From the NCBI RefSeq assembly GCF_050946405.1, contig NZ_JBMNUS010000001.1, forward strand, positions 186,001-250,000: a stretch of DNA of 64,000 nucleotides. Direction: 5' to 3'. The position numbers and the translations under genes were made by a program. Positions 43,027 to 52,102 of this stretch are shown here, piece after piece. Origin of the DNA: Pseudochelatococcus sp050946405. Lineage in GTDB: Bacteria; Pseudomonadota; Alphaproteobacteria; Rhizobiales; Beijerinckiaceae. How positions within the stretch are numbered: position 1 is the first letter of the stretch; the number at the start of each line of letters is the position of its first letter. Under the pieces are notes generated by a model. It did not search any database and was not told the DNA's origin. It saw only the letters and a list, made by a program, of their open reading frames with translations.

Positions 43027-44517
43027 ATGCATCGCGAGAGAATCCGCCATCCTGGTTTGCAGTCCAAGGTCACGACCGCGCTGGAGGCGTCGCGCCACAT
43101 TCGCGATGGCATGACGGTGGGCATGAGCGGCTTCACCCGCGCCGGAGAGGCGAAGGCGGTGCCGCTGGCGCTCGCCGCCCGCGCGAAGGAAGAGCCGCTC
43201 AAGATCACGCTGATCACCGGCGCCTCGCTCGGCAACGATCTCGACAAGACGCTGGCGGAGGCGCACGTGCTGGCGCGGCGCTTGCCGTTCCAGTCCGATC
43301 CGGCGCTGCGCAAGCTCATCAACGAGGGCGAGGTGATGTTCGTCGATCAGCACCTCTCCGAGACGGTGGAGCTGCTGCGCACGCGCCAGATCGGCCCCGT
43401 CGACGTCGCCGTGGTGGAAGCCGTCGCGATCACGGAGAACGGCGGCATCGTGCCCACGACCTCCGTCGGCAATTCCGCCTCCTTCGCCATTCTCGCCGAC
43501 AAGGTGATCGTCGAAATCAACCTCCAGCAGCCCGACGCGCTGGAGGGGCTGCACGACATCTACATTCCCAAGCGCCGCCCCTACCGCGAGCCGATCCCGG
43601 TGGTGACGCCCGAAAGCCGCGTCGGCATTCCCTACATCGACATTCCACCCGAGAAGATCGTCGCCATCGTGGTGACGGAAAAGCTCGACAGTTCGTCCAC
43701 CATCCTGCCGCCGGACGACGAGACGCGCGCCATCGCCAGCCACCTGTCGGACTTTCTGCTGAACGAGGTGAAGCAGGGCCGTCTCACCAACACTCTCCAG
43801 CCGTTGCAGGCGGGTATCGGCTCCATCGCCAACGCCGTGCTGCACGGCTTCATCGAGACGCCGTTTCACGACCTCACCATGTATTCCGAGGTGCTTCAGG
43901 ACAGCACCTTCGATCTGTTCGACGCCGGCAAGCTCAACTTCGCCTCCGGGTCCTCGATCACGCTGTCGAAGGAATGCTACCATCGCGTCCTGCCGCGCCT
44001 CAACGACTACAAATCCCGGCTCATCCTGCGGCCGCAGGAAGTCAGCAATCATCCCGAGATCATTCGCCGGCTCGGTATCATCGCCATCAACACCGCGCTC
44101 GAGGTCGACATCTACGGCAACATCAACTCGACCCACGTCAGCGGCACGCACATGATGAACGGCATCGGCGGATCGGGCGACTTCGCCCGCAACGCCTATC
44201 TGTCGGTGTTCGTCACCAAGTCGATCGCCAAGAACGGCGTGATTTCAAGCGTGGTGCCTTTCGCAAGCCATGTCGACCATACCGAGCACGATGTCGACAT
44301 CATCGTCACCGAAACCGGCCTTGCCGATCTGCGCGGCCTTGCCCCGCGCGAACGGGCGCGCGTGATCATCGACAACTGCGCTCATGCCAGCTACCGCGAC
44401 GCGCTCAACGATTATTACGACCGCGCCGCCAGGCGCGGCGGGCAGACGCCGCACGTCATCGAGGAAGCGCTGTCCTGGCATGCCCGGCTGCGCGAAAAGG
44501 GCTCCATGCTGCCCTGA
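43027..44517 (+). CDS. Acetyl-CoA hydrolase / succinyl-CoA:acetate CoA-transferase family protein
   Basis: The 496-residue protein is a class I CoA transferase of the acetyl-CoA hydrolase type. It shows AGIGSIANAVLHGF, the MYSEV segment that holds the active-site glutamate in this family, and the C-terminal GIGGSGDFARNAYLS. Characterised relatives transfer CoA from succinyl-CoA to acetate, or hydrolyse acetyl-CoA. The ATG at 43027 (MHRERIRHP) follows GAGGA at about 8 bases; an in-frame ATG at 42889 would add 46 residues of no visible homology. Confidence 0.88.
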   Translation: MHRERIRHPGLQSKVTTALEASRHIRDGMTVGMSGFTRAGEAKAVPLALAARAKEEPLKITLITGASLGNDLDKTLAEAHVLARRLPFQSDPALRKLINEGEVMFVDQHLSETVELLRTRQIGPVDVAVVEAVAITENGGIVPTTSVGNSASFAILADKVIVEINLQQPDALEGLHDIYIPKRRPYREPIPVVTPESRVGIPYIDIPPEKIVAIVVTEKLDSSSTILPPDDETRAIASHLSDFLLNEVKQGRLTNTLQPLQAGIGSIANAVLHGFIETPFHDLTMYSEVLQDSTFDLFDAGKLNFASGSSITLSKECYHRVLPRLNDYKSRLILRPQEVSNHPEIIRRLGIIAINTALEVDIYGNINSTHVSGTHMMNGIGGSGDFARNAYLSVFVTKSIAKNGVISSVVPFASHVDHTEHDVDIIVTETGLADLRGLAPRERARVIIDNCAHASYRDALNDYYDRAARRGGQTPHVIEEALSWHARLREKGSMLP

Positions 44518-44539
44518 TCCGGCCGCCCGGCCGGCGCAT

Positions 44540-45061
44540 TCACGCAGGGGCAGGTCCGTCCGATACCGACTGACCCGCCGCCTCCCTGATGCGCCGGTGG
44601 CGGTGCTCCATCTCCTCCCGCAGCGCGCGCCGCTGGATCGCCGCCTCGAAGCGCTGACGCTCCTCCGGGCCTTCCGGCACGCGCGGCGGCACGGGAACGG
44701 CCTTGCCGTTACCGTCGACGGCCACCATCGTGAAATAGCAACTGTTGGTGTGGCGAATCCGCTGTGCGCGCATATCTTCCGTCACCACCTTGATGCCGAC
44801 CTCCATCGAGGTGCGGCCGGTATAGTTGACGGCGGCGTAGAACGTCACCAGTTCACCCACGTGAATCGGCTGACGGAAGATCACCTGATCCACCGAGAGC
44901 GTCACGACATAGGCGCCCGCGTACCGGCTGGCACAGGCGAACGCCACCTGATCGAGATATTTCAGGATATGACCGCCATGAACATTGCCGGCAAAATTTG
45001 CCATGTCGGGCGTCATCAGGATGCTCATCGAGAGCTTGTGGCGGGCCTCTTCCAACTTCAA
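44540..45061 (-). CDS. Hotdog-fold acyl-CoA thioesterase (YciA/BFIT type)
   Basis: The 173-residue protein has a single hotdog domain with TPDMANFAGNVHGGHILKYLD, in which the Asn-x-x-Gly-x-x-Gly-Gly region carries the active site, then FRQPIHVGELVTF and TSMEVGIKV. It hydrolyses acyl-CoA thioesters in the cytoplasm; chain-length preference is unknown. The C-terminal 45 residues are charged and probably helical. No ATG fits well: TTG codons at 45061 and 45055 are candidates, and GGGAG sits 6 bases before 45055, so translation may begin there; an ATG at 45028 is also possible. Confidence 0.85.
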   Translation of the reverse strand: MKLEEARHKLSMSILMTPDMANFAGNVHGGHILKYLDQVAFACASRYAGAYVVTLSVDQVIFRQPIHVGELVTFYAAVNYTGRTSMEVGIKVVTEDMRAQRIRHTNSCYFTMVAVDGNGKAVPVPPRVPEGPEERQRFEAAIQRRALREEMEHRHRRIREAAGQSVSDGPAPA

Positions 45062-45163
45062 CTCCCGGCAGGTTGAACGAAACAGGGCGGTTGTAGACGG
45101 CTGCCGCCGCCCTGTCCATCACGGCCCGCGGGTTCGGGAACCGATGCGCCCCCGGATAGCGGC

Positions 45164-46144
45164 TCAGGCGCCCTTCAGTTGCAGCTTCGCCTGCCGCCAG
45201 GCGGGCGATACCACATGGCTCATGGCCGGGATCATGAGCCCGCCGAGAATGAGCCCGGCGACGCCCGAACCCGCCGCGCCGGCGAGCCAGCCGACCGCGG
45301 ATCCGGCCGCCTGCTCCGCCGCCGCGGACAGGTCGTGCACGAAATGCGCGGGCCAGCCGAAGCCGAAATGCTCGAGCCCATGCAGGACAATGCCGCCGCC
45401 GACCCAGATCATGGCGGCGGTGCCGACGATGCCGAGCGCCTTGAGGAACCACGGCATGCCGAGCACGATGCCCCGGCCGATCGCCCGCACGATCTTGCCG
45501 GGCGTCGACGGAGACGCGAAGCGCGTCAGCATCAGCCCGAAATCGTCCGCCTTGACGATCAGCGCCACCGCGCCATAAACGCCGATGGTGATGCCTACGC
45601 CGACGACGGCGAGAACGATGGCCTGCATGCCGATCGAGGCGTCCGGCACCGCGCCGAGCGTGATGGCCATGATTTCGGCGGAAAGAATGAAATCCGTCTT
45701 GATGGCGCTCGCGACCTTCTGGTCCTCGAAGCTCCTGGCGTCGAGGGCCACGGTTTCGAGTTCCGATTCGTGGCTGTGGGCCGCGTGAGGCAGCGCCATC
45801 TCCAGAACCTTCTCCGCGCCTTCGTAGCAGAGATAGAGGCCGCCCACCATCAGCAGAGGCGTGATGGCCTGCGGCAGCAGCAGGCTCAGGATGAGCGCGG
45901 CCGGCAGCAGGATCAGCAGCTTGTTGCGCAGCGAGCCCATCGCGATGCGCCCGACGATGGGCACCTCGCGCGCAGCCGCAAAGCCCACCACATAGCGCGG
46001 CGTCACCGCCGCGTCGTCGATGACGACGCCCGCCGCCTTGGCGCCGGCCTTCGCCGCCTGACCCGCGACATCATCGAGAGAGGCGGCGGCCACCTTGGCC
46101 AGAGCCGCAATATCATCGAGAAGAGCTACCAGACCGACACTCAT
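45164..46144 (-). CDS. DUF808/YedI-family inner-membrane protein
   Basis: The 326-residue protein belongs to the DUF808 family, of which E. coli YedI is a member. It starts MSVGLVALLDDIAALAK, followed by ASLDDVAGQAAKAGAKAAGVVIDDAAVTPRYV (the family's N-terminal conserved block, cited in two parts), and then about six to eight hydrophobic segments, including MVGGLYLCYEGAEK and IKTDFILSAEIMAI. Function is unknown for the family; transport has been suggested. The ATG at 46144 opens the conserved block. It follows the Na/Pi gene by 188 bases on the same strand. Confidence 0.88.
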   Translation of the reverse strand: MSVGLVALLDDIAALAKVAAASLDDVAGQAAKAGAKAAGVVIDDAAVTPRYVVGFAAAREVPIVGRIAMGSLRNKLLILLPAALILSLLLPQAITPLLMVGGLYLCYEGAEKVLEMALPHAAHSHESELETVALDARSFEDQKVASAIKTDFILSAEIMAITLGAVPDASIGMQAIVLAVVGVGITIGVYGAVALIVKADDFGLMLTRFASPSTPGKIVRAIGRGIVLGMPWFLKALGIVGTAAMIWVGGGIVLHGLEHFGFGWPAHFVHDLSAAAEQAAGSAVGWLAGAAGSGVAGLILGGLMIPAMSHVVSPAWRQAKLQLKGA

Positions 46145-46332
46145 GAAAGCCTCGCGCCGTTGTTCGTCATCACAAAAGCCCGTGCGAACCTTTTCCGCCG
46201 GAACGGTCTCGCCCCGGCGGCAATTGTCGTTACAGATCAGGCTGCCCGCATCGGCCATCGGCCCCGGTCCTCGACCGGAGCCGAACGGGCCTGATGGAAA
46301 GCCGATGAGACAAGCTCACCGGCCCCTTGGCA

Positions 46333-48060
46333 TCATTCGGCGGGAACGGGGGCCAGGCCGCCCTCGTCCGCGCGGGGCGCGACCGGCTTCTGCCGCACGG
46401 CATGCGCCAGCACGCTCTGGCGGTTGACGGACTTGCGCTCGGCATCGATGCGGCGGATGAGCAGTTCCGCGCGTTCGATGGAGCCGAGCAGCGCCAGGAT
46501 CGTGCCCCGCTCGCCCGCGCCCGCGTTCGGCCCGAGCGACAGCGTGCGCGCGCGCAGTTCCTCAAGCTCGGGGAAGGTGACATGCCCGGCCGGCATCTGG
46601 GGATCGGCGATGCCGTAGTCGGGCAGGATCTGGCGCAACGCGTTGTCGAGCCTGTCGAGCGCCACATCGACGATCGCCTGCGCCTTGTCGGAGAACTTCT
46701 CCCGCTTCACGCGGCGCGCCACCTGGTGCATGGACTCGGTGAGCGCGGCGGTGAAATCGGCCTCCTCGATCAGGCTGGCGATGAGATCGAGCCGATCGTA
46801 AGGCAGATCCTCCTTCATCAGCGCGGCCGTGTAGGTACGGATGTCGCGGCTGAGGATATCGGTCGCGAGATAATGCTCGCCGGGATCGGCCGGCGCATTC
46901 TTCTTGTCGCGCGCGATGTCGAGGAACAGCGCGCCGGCTTGCAGATGCCGGGCAGTCTCCTGTTCCACCGCCGGAACCGCGCGGGCGAAATCGTCCGCCA
47001 GCGCCCGATTGAGGAACTTGGGCGTGGAATAATCCTCCACGTCCTCGTCGTCCGTATGACCGACGCGCGAGAGCACGCGCTCGAACACGCCCACGAAGGG
47101 GAACAGCAGCAGCGTGTTGAAGATGTTGAACACCGTCGAGTAAACACCGACCGCAACCGGCACCAGCGGGAAGGTCTCCTTGCCGTCGATCAGCACCGGC
47201 ACGGCCGGGTCGCCGCCGAACCACTGCATGCCCCAGCGCAGAACCTCGATGGAGATGAAGAAGAGCGGCACGGTAATACACACGCCGATCAGGTTGAACG
47301 ATATATGCGCGTAAGCGGCGCGCTTGGCATTCTTCGACAGGTTGAGCGACGCCATCCACGAGGTGATCGTGGTGCCGAGGTCAGCGCCGAGCGAGAAGGC
47401 GACGGCCGTCTTCCAGTCCAGAATGCCGGCGGCGCCGAGGCCCATCACGATGCCGATGGTCGCCGAGGAGGAGTGGATCAGCGCGGTGATACCGGCCGCG
47501 ATGAGCACGCACTTGATGAGGTTGAGATAGGAATCGGCCTGCAACGTGGACAGCAGCGCCATCACTTCCGGCATGTTGCGCAGCGGGCGCAGACCGCCGG
47601 TCATCAGGTTGAGACCGTAGAAGATCAGCGCGAAGCCCATGGCCGAAAGCGCGATGTTGCGCACCTTCTCGTTCTTCGAGAAGCAGTACACCAGCGCGAA
47701 GAAGCCGGAGAAGATGAGGCCCAGCGGCCCGAGCGGCAGGGCGATGAGGCCGTTGCCGAGCGTGGTGCCGATGTTGGCGCCCATGATCACGCTGATGGCG
47801 GGGCGCAACGCGACGACGCCGGCGTTGACGAGACCCACCACCATCACCGTCATCGCGGTAGACGACTGGATGACGCCCGTGATCAGCGTGCCCGCCATCA
47901 CGCCCTTGATGGGCGTGCCGGCCGCCTTGGCGAGAAACTCGCGCATCTTGTTGACGGAAAGGGCCTGAATGCCGTTGGACATGAATTCCAGGCCGAGCAT
48001 GAACAGACCCAGGCCGCCGATGACCGGGACCAGTATGTCCTTGAAGATATCGATATTCAT
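46333..48060 (-). CDS. Na+/phosphate cotransporter (NptA/YjbB family) with C-terminal PhoU-like domain
   Basis: The 575-residue protein has two inverted membrane repeats with the family motifs QSSTA at residues 65-69 and HSSSATIG in the second repeat. A cytoplasmic helical region from about residue 340 resembles PhoU. The family moves phosphate with sodium; E. coli YjbB exports it. Direction here is not known. The ATG at 48060 lies 28 bases after the stop of the PstS-like gene, so the two are probably cotranscribed. Confidence 0.9.
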   Translation of the reverse strand: MNIDIFKDILVPVIGGLGLFMLGLEFMSNGIQALSVNKMREFLAKAAGTPIKGVMAGTLITGVIQSSTAMTVMVVGLVNAGVVALRPAISVIMGANIGTTLGNGLIALPLGPLGLIFSGFFALVYCFSKNEKVRNIALSAMGFALIFYGLNLMTGGLRPLRNMPEVMALLSTLQADSYLNLIKCVLIAAGITALIHSSSATIGIVMGLGAAGILDWKTAVAFSLGADLGTTITSWMASLNLSKNAKRAAYAHISFNLIGVCITVPLFFISIEVLRWGMQWFGGDPAVPVLIDGKETFPLVPVAVGVYSTVFNIFNTLLLFPFVGVFERVLSRVGHTDDEDVEDYSTPKFLNRALADDFARAVPAVEQETARHLQAGALFLDIARDKKNAPADPGEHYLATDILSRDIRTYTAALMKEDLPYDRLDLIASLIEEADFTAALTESMHQVARRVKREKFSDKAQAIVDVALDRLDNALRQILPDYGIADPQMPAGHVTFPELEELRARTLSLGPNAGAGERGTILALLGSIERAELLIRRIDAERKSVNRQSVLAHAVRQKPVAPRADEGGLAPVPAE

Positions 48061-48088
48061 GATTTAGCTATCCCTAGAGGTACTGCGA

Positions 48089-49180
48089 TCAGCCTCGCGT
48101 ATTCTGTTCCTCGGTCCAGTATTGCTTGATACGCTCCACGAGCGACGCCGGAAGCGGCACATAGCCCAGCGCGCGCGCATCCCGCCCGCCCTGATCGAAG
48201 GCAAGACGGAAAAAGTCGTGTACGCGGTCGATACGCGCCCGCGAGCGCCGGCTCGGCACGATCGCGAACGTCGCCGCGGTGATCGGATAGGCGGCCTCTC
48301 CCGGACGGTTCGCCAGCGTCGCATGGAAATCCCGTGTCTGCGACCAGTCGACGGAGTCGATCGCCGCCTGAAAGCCTTCAGGCCCCGGCGCGACGAAGCG
48401 GCCGGACGCGTTTTCGAGCGCGACGAACGGCATGCTGGTGCGCGCCACTTGCCCGAACTCCGCATAGGCGATGGCGCCCTTGGTCGCCTGCACGGCCCGG
48501 ATGAGGTCCTGCGTGCCTTCGGCGCCGGTTCCGACGGGCCAGGCGATCAGCGTCGCCGCGCCGAGCCGCTCACGCCATTCGGGGCTTGCCGCCGACAGAT
48601 ATTCGGTCAGGGCGAAGGTCGAGCCCGACCCGTCCTTGCGATACACCGGCGCGATCGGCAGATCCGGCAGGGTGAGCCCCGGATTGGCCGCCGTCAGGGC
48701 GGGATCGTTCCATTTCGTCACGCGGCCCAGATAGATGTCTGCCAGCGCCGCCCCCGGCAGGCGCAGCTCGCCCACCTTCACGCCGTCGAGGTTGACGACG
48801 ACGGCGATACCGCCCAGCACGAACGGAAACTGCCGATGACCGCGCCGCTCCAGTTCCTCCGGCGTGACGGGCACGTCGCTGGCGGCAAAGTCGAGCTCGG
48901 GCTGCTCGAGGCGCATCAGGCCGGCGAGGGAGCCGACCAGTTCATAATCCACCGTCCAGTCGGGAGAAACGAAATCGCCGCCGTCGGCGCGCACCTGCCC
49001 GTAAAGATGGGCCCAGCGGGCGATGACCGGCGCGGCGAAAGTCGACCCCGCTCCGCGTATGGGTTCAGCCCGAACCTCGTCAGTGGCCAGAACCGTCATG
49101 GCGGAAAACATGGAAAGAAACATCGCCGCCAGGAGCCCCAACGCTCTGGCGGCGACAATGGAATTGGCACGTCCAGCCAT
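48089..49180 (-). CDS. PstS-like periplasmic phosphate-binding protein
   Basis: The 363-residue protein has a signal peptide (hydrophobic core LGLLAAMFLSMFSAMTVLA) and a phosphate-binding protein fold: RGAGSTFAAPVIARW at the N-terminus, DFAASDVPV and then RKDGSGSTFALTEYL, the segments that bind phosphate in PstS. The C-terminus ends in YWTEEQNTRG. The usual partners pstC, pstA, pstB and phoU are absent here. Instead the next gene, 28 bases on, is a Na/Pi cotransporter. The ATG at 49180 is the most probable start because it opens a normal signal peptide; upstream ATGs in frame remain possible. Confidence 0.85.
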   Translation of the reverse strand: MAGRANSIVAARALGLLAAMFLSMFSAMTVLATDEVRAEPIRGAGSTFAAPVIARWAHLYGQVRADGGDFVSPDWTVDYELVGSLAGLMRLEQPELDFAASDVPVTPEELERRGHRQFPFVLGGIAVVVNLDGVKVGELRLPGAALADIYLGRVTKWNDPALTAANPGLTLPDLPIAPVYRKDGSGSTFALTEYLSAASPEWRERLGAATLIAWPVGTGAEGTQDLIRAVQATKGAIAYAEFGQVARTSMPFVALENASGRFVAPGPEGFQAAIDSVDWSQTRDFHATLANRPGEAAYPITAATFAIVPSRRSRARIDRVHDFFRLAFDQGGRDARALGYVPLPASLVERIKQYWTEEQNTRG

Positions 49181-49382
49181 GATCAATCTCGTAATGGTGC
49201 GGCGCGCGCCGCGAGGCGCGCCCATGATCGACATCCGGCAACAAAGATGCGCGCCCTTACGAGCCCAACCTGTCGTTGTTATCAATGAGCCTGCATCAGC
49301 ACCGAACGGAGACTTAATCTCGGCCATTCTCTTAAAGCGGCGACTTGACAATCTTATGTCACATCAAATGACCGTGAACATG

Positions 49383-49412
49383 AAATTCCCGCACGTCAAA
49401 TTCCCGCACGTC
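49383..49412. repeat. 15-bp perfect tandem duplication upstream of the PstS-like gene
   Basis: AAATTCCCGCACGTC occurs twice without a gap at 49383-49397 and 49398-49412, in the 251-base region between the PstS-like gene and the fusion gene. It is non-coding as far as I can see. Confidence 0.9.
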
Positions 49413-49431
49413 GACCCGCCGCCGGCGGATT

Positions 49432-51717
49432 TCACACCGGAGAGCCGCCTTCTTCTTCCTGCTGGCGCAGTTCTTCCAGCGTCTTCACGGTAAGCGCGTA
49501 GCCTTCCTCCTGATTGGCGCGGATGCCCATTTCGGAGAAATCGTAATCGCGGGAAGCGGATTCGCCCGGCTTGCCGACGCGCAGGAAGCGGGTGATCTTC
49601 ATGGGCGCGCCGTCGCCCATCAACTGGATGTAATAAGGGCGCTGGCGAATGCGCGCGGCCGTGTCGTCCTCCACATGGCTGAGGACATGCTCGATCAGCC
49701 CCCGATAGGCGCTCACCACCTCGCGGATGCGGATGTCGTTGCGCACCCGTTCCGAATAGATGATCTCGCTGAGGCGCGAGCGCACCTCCATCATGTTTTG
49801 CGGCAAGGGCTTGCTGGAGGCGAACAGATCCACCGCGTAGACGCGCTTGCCGTCCGGGCCGCAGCGGTCGAGCACGATGTCGAGAGGCGAGTTGCTGATG
49901 ATGCCGCCGTCCCAGTAGGATTTGCCGTCGATCTCCGTCCAGGGAAAGCTCGGCGGCAAGCTGCCGCTGGCGAGGATATGATCGGGCGTCATGTTGTCGA
50001 CGTAGCTGTCGAAGATCTCCAGCTCCGCCGTGTTGACGTTGACGGCGCTGACAAGAAGCCGCACCGGGCTGTCCTTGAGGCGCGCGAAATCCACATACTT
50101 GCGCAGCAGGGATTTCATCGGCGTCGTATCGTAATAGCTCGTCCAGTTGAAGGGCAGTTGCGTGGGATCGAACGCCGGCGGGAACCAGCGCGGCCGGAAG
50201 AAGCTCGGCACGCCGAACGCCAGGATCTGCATGGAAACCGCGGTGCGCTTCGCGTCGTCCGGCAGCAGGTGGTGCGGCGCGGTGACGGTCAGTTCCTTCC
50301 AGAAGGCTTCAAGCGCGCGGGTGGGATCGCGCGGGTTGCCGGCGATGACCGCGCCGTTGATCGCGCCGATGGAGACGCCGGCCACGATGTCGGGATAGAT
50401 GCCGTGTTCCTCGAGCCCGCGGACCACGCCGGTCTCGAACGCGCCGAGCGCACCGCCCCCCTGAAGCACGAACACGTTCTGCGTGGGAATGTCGTCGAGA
50501 GCGATCGACAGATCGGCGATGCGCTCCTTGCGGTCCGACACGTTGACGCGATAGCGGATCAGGCCCTCGGCCGTGCGCGTCTCGCTGGCGGGCCGCCCCA
50601 TCGAGAAATAGCCCTGCACCACGCCGTCGCGCAGATAGAACATCGAATAGGAGTGATCCTCGAGGCTGCCGCGCTCGATCCACTCGTCCGCTTCTTCCGA
50701 GACGCCGAGCGCGCTGAAGCTCAGTTCGCCGACCTCGCAGAAGAAATACGACACCTGTTCGTAGCGCTGGCGCTTGCCCAGCATGTTGCGCGCCGCGATG
50801 CGCCCCTGCCGCATGGCGTTGTCGGCGTGCTCGATGTGGCGCTTGCGGCGAAAGATCGGGTCGTAGAACGTCGTCACGTCGCCCGCGGCATAGATGCCGG
50901 GCACGCTCGTGGCCATGAACTCGTCCACCAGCACGCGCCCGTGCTCCAGCTCGATGTCCGTGCCGCGCAGGAAGGCCGTCGCCGGATCGACGCCGACGCT
51001 GGACACGAGCATGTCGGTGAAGATGGTGCGGCCCTCGCGCGTGACGATCGACTGAACGCGCTCGTCGCCGTCGATGCTGACCACCTCGTCGTGAAAGTGG
51101 ATGGTCAGCCCCCTCTCCTGCGCGAAGGCCTGGAAGTAGTTCGACAGCCGTTCGGATTCGAGATGGGTCAGCACCCGGTCGCCGCGCTCGACGATCGTCA
51201 CCTCGAGGCCGAGATGATGCAGCGACATGGCGATTTCCATGCCCAGGAAGCTGCCGCCCATGACGACCGCCTTCCGCGCCCCGGCGGCCGCGCGGCGGAT
51301 CGCCTCGCCCTCGCTGCGCCGGCGCAGGGAAAACACGCCCGCGCGCTCGAAACCGGGAATGGACGGCCGCTTCGGTTTCGCGCCGGTGGCGATCAGCAGC
51401 TTGTCATAGCCGATGACCTGCCCCTTGTTGGTCACGAGCAGCTTGCCCGGCGCGTTCAGCGTCACCGCCGTCGTGTTCAGGGCGAGCAGGATGTCCTGAT
51501 CGGCGTAGAAGGTTTCGGGAAAGATCTGGAGTTTCGACGGATCCTGTTCCTGAACGAGATATTCCTTGGAGAGGAACGGCCTGTAATAAGGCGAGATGCT
51601 CTCCTCGGAGAGGATGAGGATCTTCCCCTTGGCGCCCTCGTGCCGCAAGGTCTCCGCCGCCGTCGCGCTCGCGAGGCCGCCTCCCAGCAGGAGATATTCC
51701 ACATGCGTTATCGCCAT
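49432..51717 (-). CDS. Fusion of an FAD-dependent NAD(P)H reductase and a patatin-like lipid hydrolase
   Basis: One uninterrupted 761-residue chain contains two enzymes. Residues 1 to about 395 form a rubredoxin/ferredoxin-reductase-type flavoprotein: FAD motif LLGGGLASATAAETL at 10-24, the ATG motif LLIATGAKPKRP, the NAD(P)H motif VMGGSFLGMEIA at 152-163, and the second FAD motif IYAAGDV. Residues about 412-761 form a patatin: oxyanion loop GGGALGAF at 420-427, nucleophile Ser449 in GVSIG, and catalytic Asp603 in DGG. All expected catalytic residues are present in both halves, joined by a short linker. I infer a redox-linked lipid hydrolase, possibly membrane-associated. The upstream gap is 110 bases, and no same-strand partner is obvious. 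Confidence 0.88.
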   Translation of the reverse strand: MAITHVEYLLLGGGLASATAAETLRHEGAKGKILILSEESISPYYRPFLSKEYLVQEQDPSKLQIFPETFYADQDILLALNTTAVTLNAPGKLLVTNKGQVIGYDKLLIATGAKPKRPSIPGFERAGVFSLRRRSEGEAIRRAAAGARKAVVMGGSFLGMEIAMSLHHLGLEVTIVERGDRVLTHLESERLSNYFQAFAQERGLTIHFHDEVVSIDGDERVQSIVTREGRTIFTDMLVSSVGVDPATAFLRGTDIELEHGRVLVDEFMATSVPGIYAAGDVTTFYDPIFRRKRHIEHADNAMRQGRIAARNMLGKRQRYEQVSYFFCEVGELSFSALGVSEEADEWIERGSLEDHSYSMFYLRDGVVQGYFSMGRPASETRTAEGLIRYRVNVSDRKERIADLSIALDDIPTQNVFVLQGGGALGAFETGVVRGLEEHGIYPDIVAGVSIGAINGAVIAGNPRDPTRALEAFWKELTVTAPHHLLPDDAKRTAVSMQILAFGVPSFFRPRWFPPAFDPTQLPFNWTSYYDTTPMKSLLRKYVDFARLKDSPVRLLVSAVNVNTAELEIFDSYVDNMTPDHILASGSLPPSFPWTEIDGKSYWDGGIISNSPLDIVLDRCGPDGKRVYAVDLFASSKPLPQNMMEVRSRLSEIIYSERVRNDIRIREVVSAYRGLIEHVLSHVEDDTAARIRQRPYYIQLMGDGAPMKITRFLRVGKPGESASRDYDFSEMGIRANQEEGYALTVKTLEELRQQEEEGGSPV

Positions 51718-51827
51718 CTTTCACGCCGCCCTGTCCCGAATGCGTCCGCTCACTCTATAACACCTTCCATGTGAAGGAATTATTAGGGTTTCACCAGCAT
51801 TCGGGCACGGGAGACGCATCGTCCCGT

Positions 51828-52100
51828 TCAGCACCGGGGGCTAGCGAAACCGAGCGACTCTTCGGAGACCGTGCCCGAGGCGTCGACGACCGCCCGCCAG
51901 ACGCGATTGCCGAAACGCACCGTCAGGCGATACCGGCCCTCGTCCTCGTCCCGCCCGGCCTCGACCATGCTCGTGATGCGGCCCTGCGCCATGTTCCTGC
52001 GGAAATCGGCCAGAGACATGCGGAAGCGCGCTGCGAGCGCTTCCGTGTCGAGAATGAAGTCGCCGTTGCCGTCCCTTTCGATCAGCAGATCGTCCGCCAC
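51828..52100 (-). CDS. Small DUF6522-like protein of 90 residues
   Basis: The protein starts at a GTG (52100) two bases after the aminopeptidase stop, so it is very probably translated from the same mRNA. Its sequence has LDTEALAARFRMSLADFRRNMAQG, then ITSMVEAGRDEDEGRYRLTV and FGNRVWRAVVDASG. This order is like small proteins annotated DUF6522 in alphaproteobacteria, as far as I can recall. There are no membrane segments. Function is unknown. Confidence 0.65.
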   Translation of the reverse strand: MADDLLIERDGNGDFILDTEALAARFRMSLADFRRNMAQGRITSMVEAGRDEDEGRYRLTVRFGNRVWRAVVDASGTVSEESLGFASPRC

Positions 52101-52102
52101 GG

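Noticed and set aside
49345..49362. Possible Pho box upstream of the PstS-like gene
   Set aside because: The best alignment, GTGACAT-N4-TTGTCAA on the minus strand, has four mismatches to the two 7-base half-sites and lies about 165 bases from the start. Suggestive only because of the phosphate genes; not strong enough to annotate.
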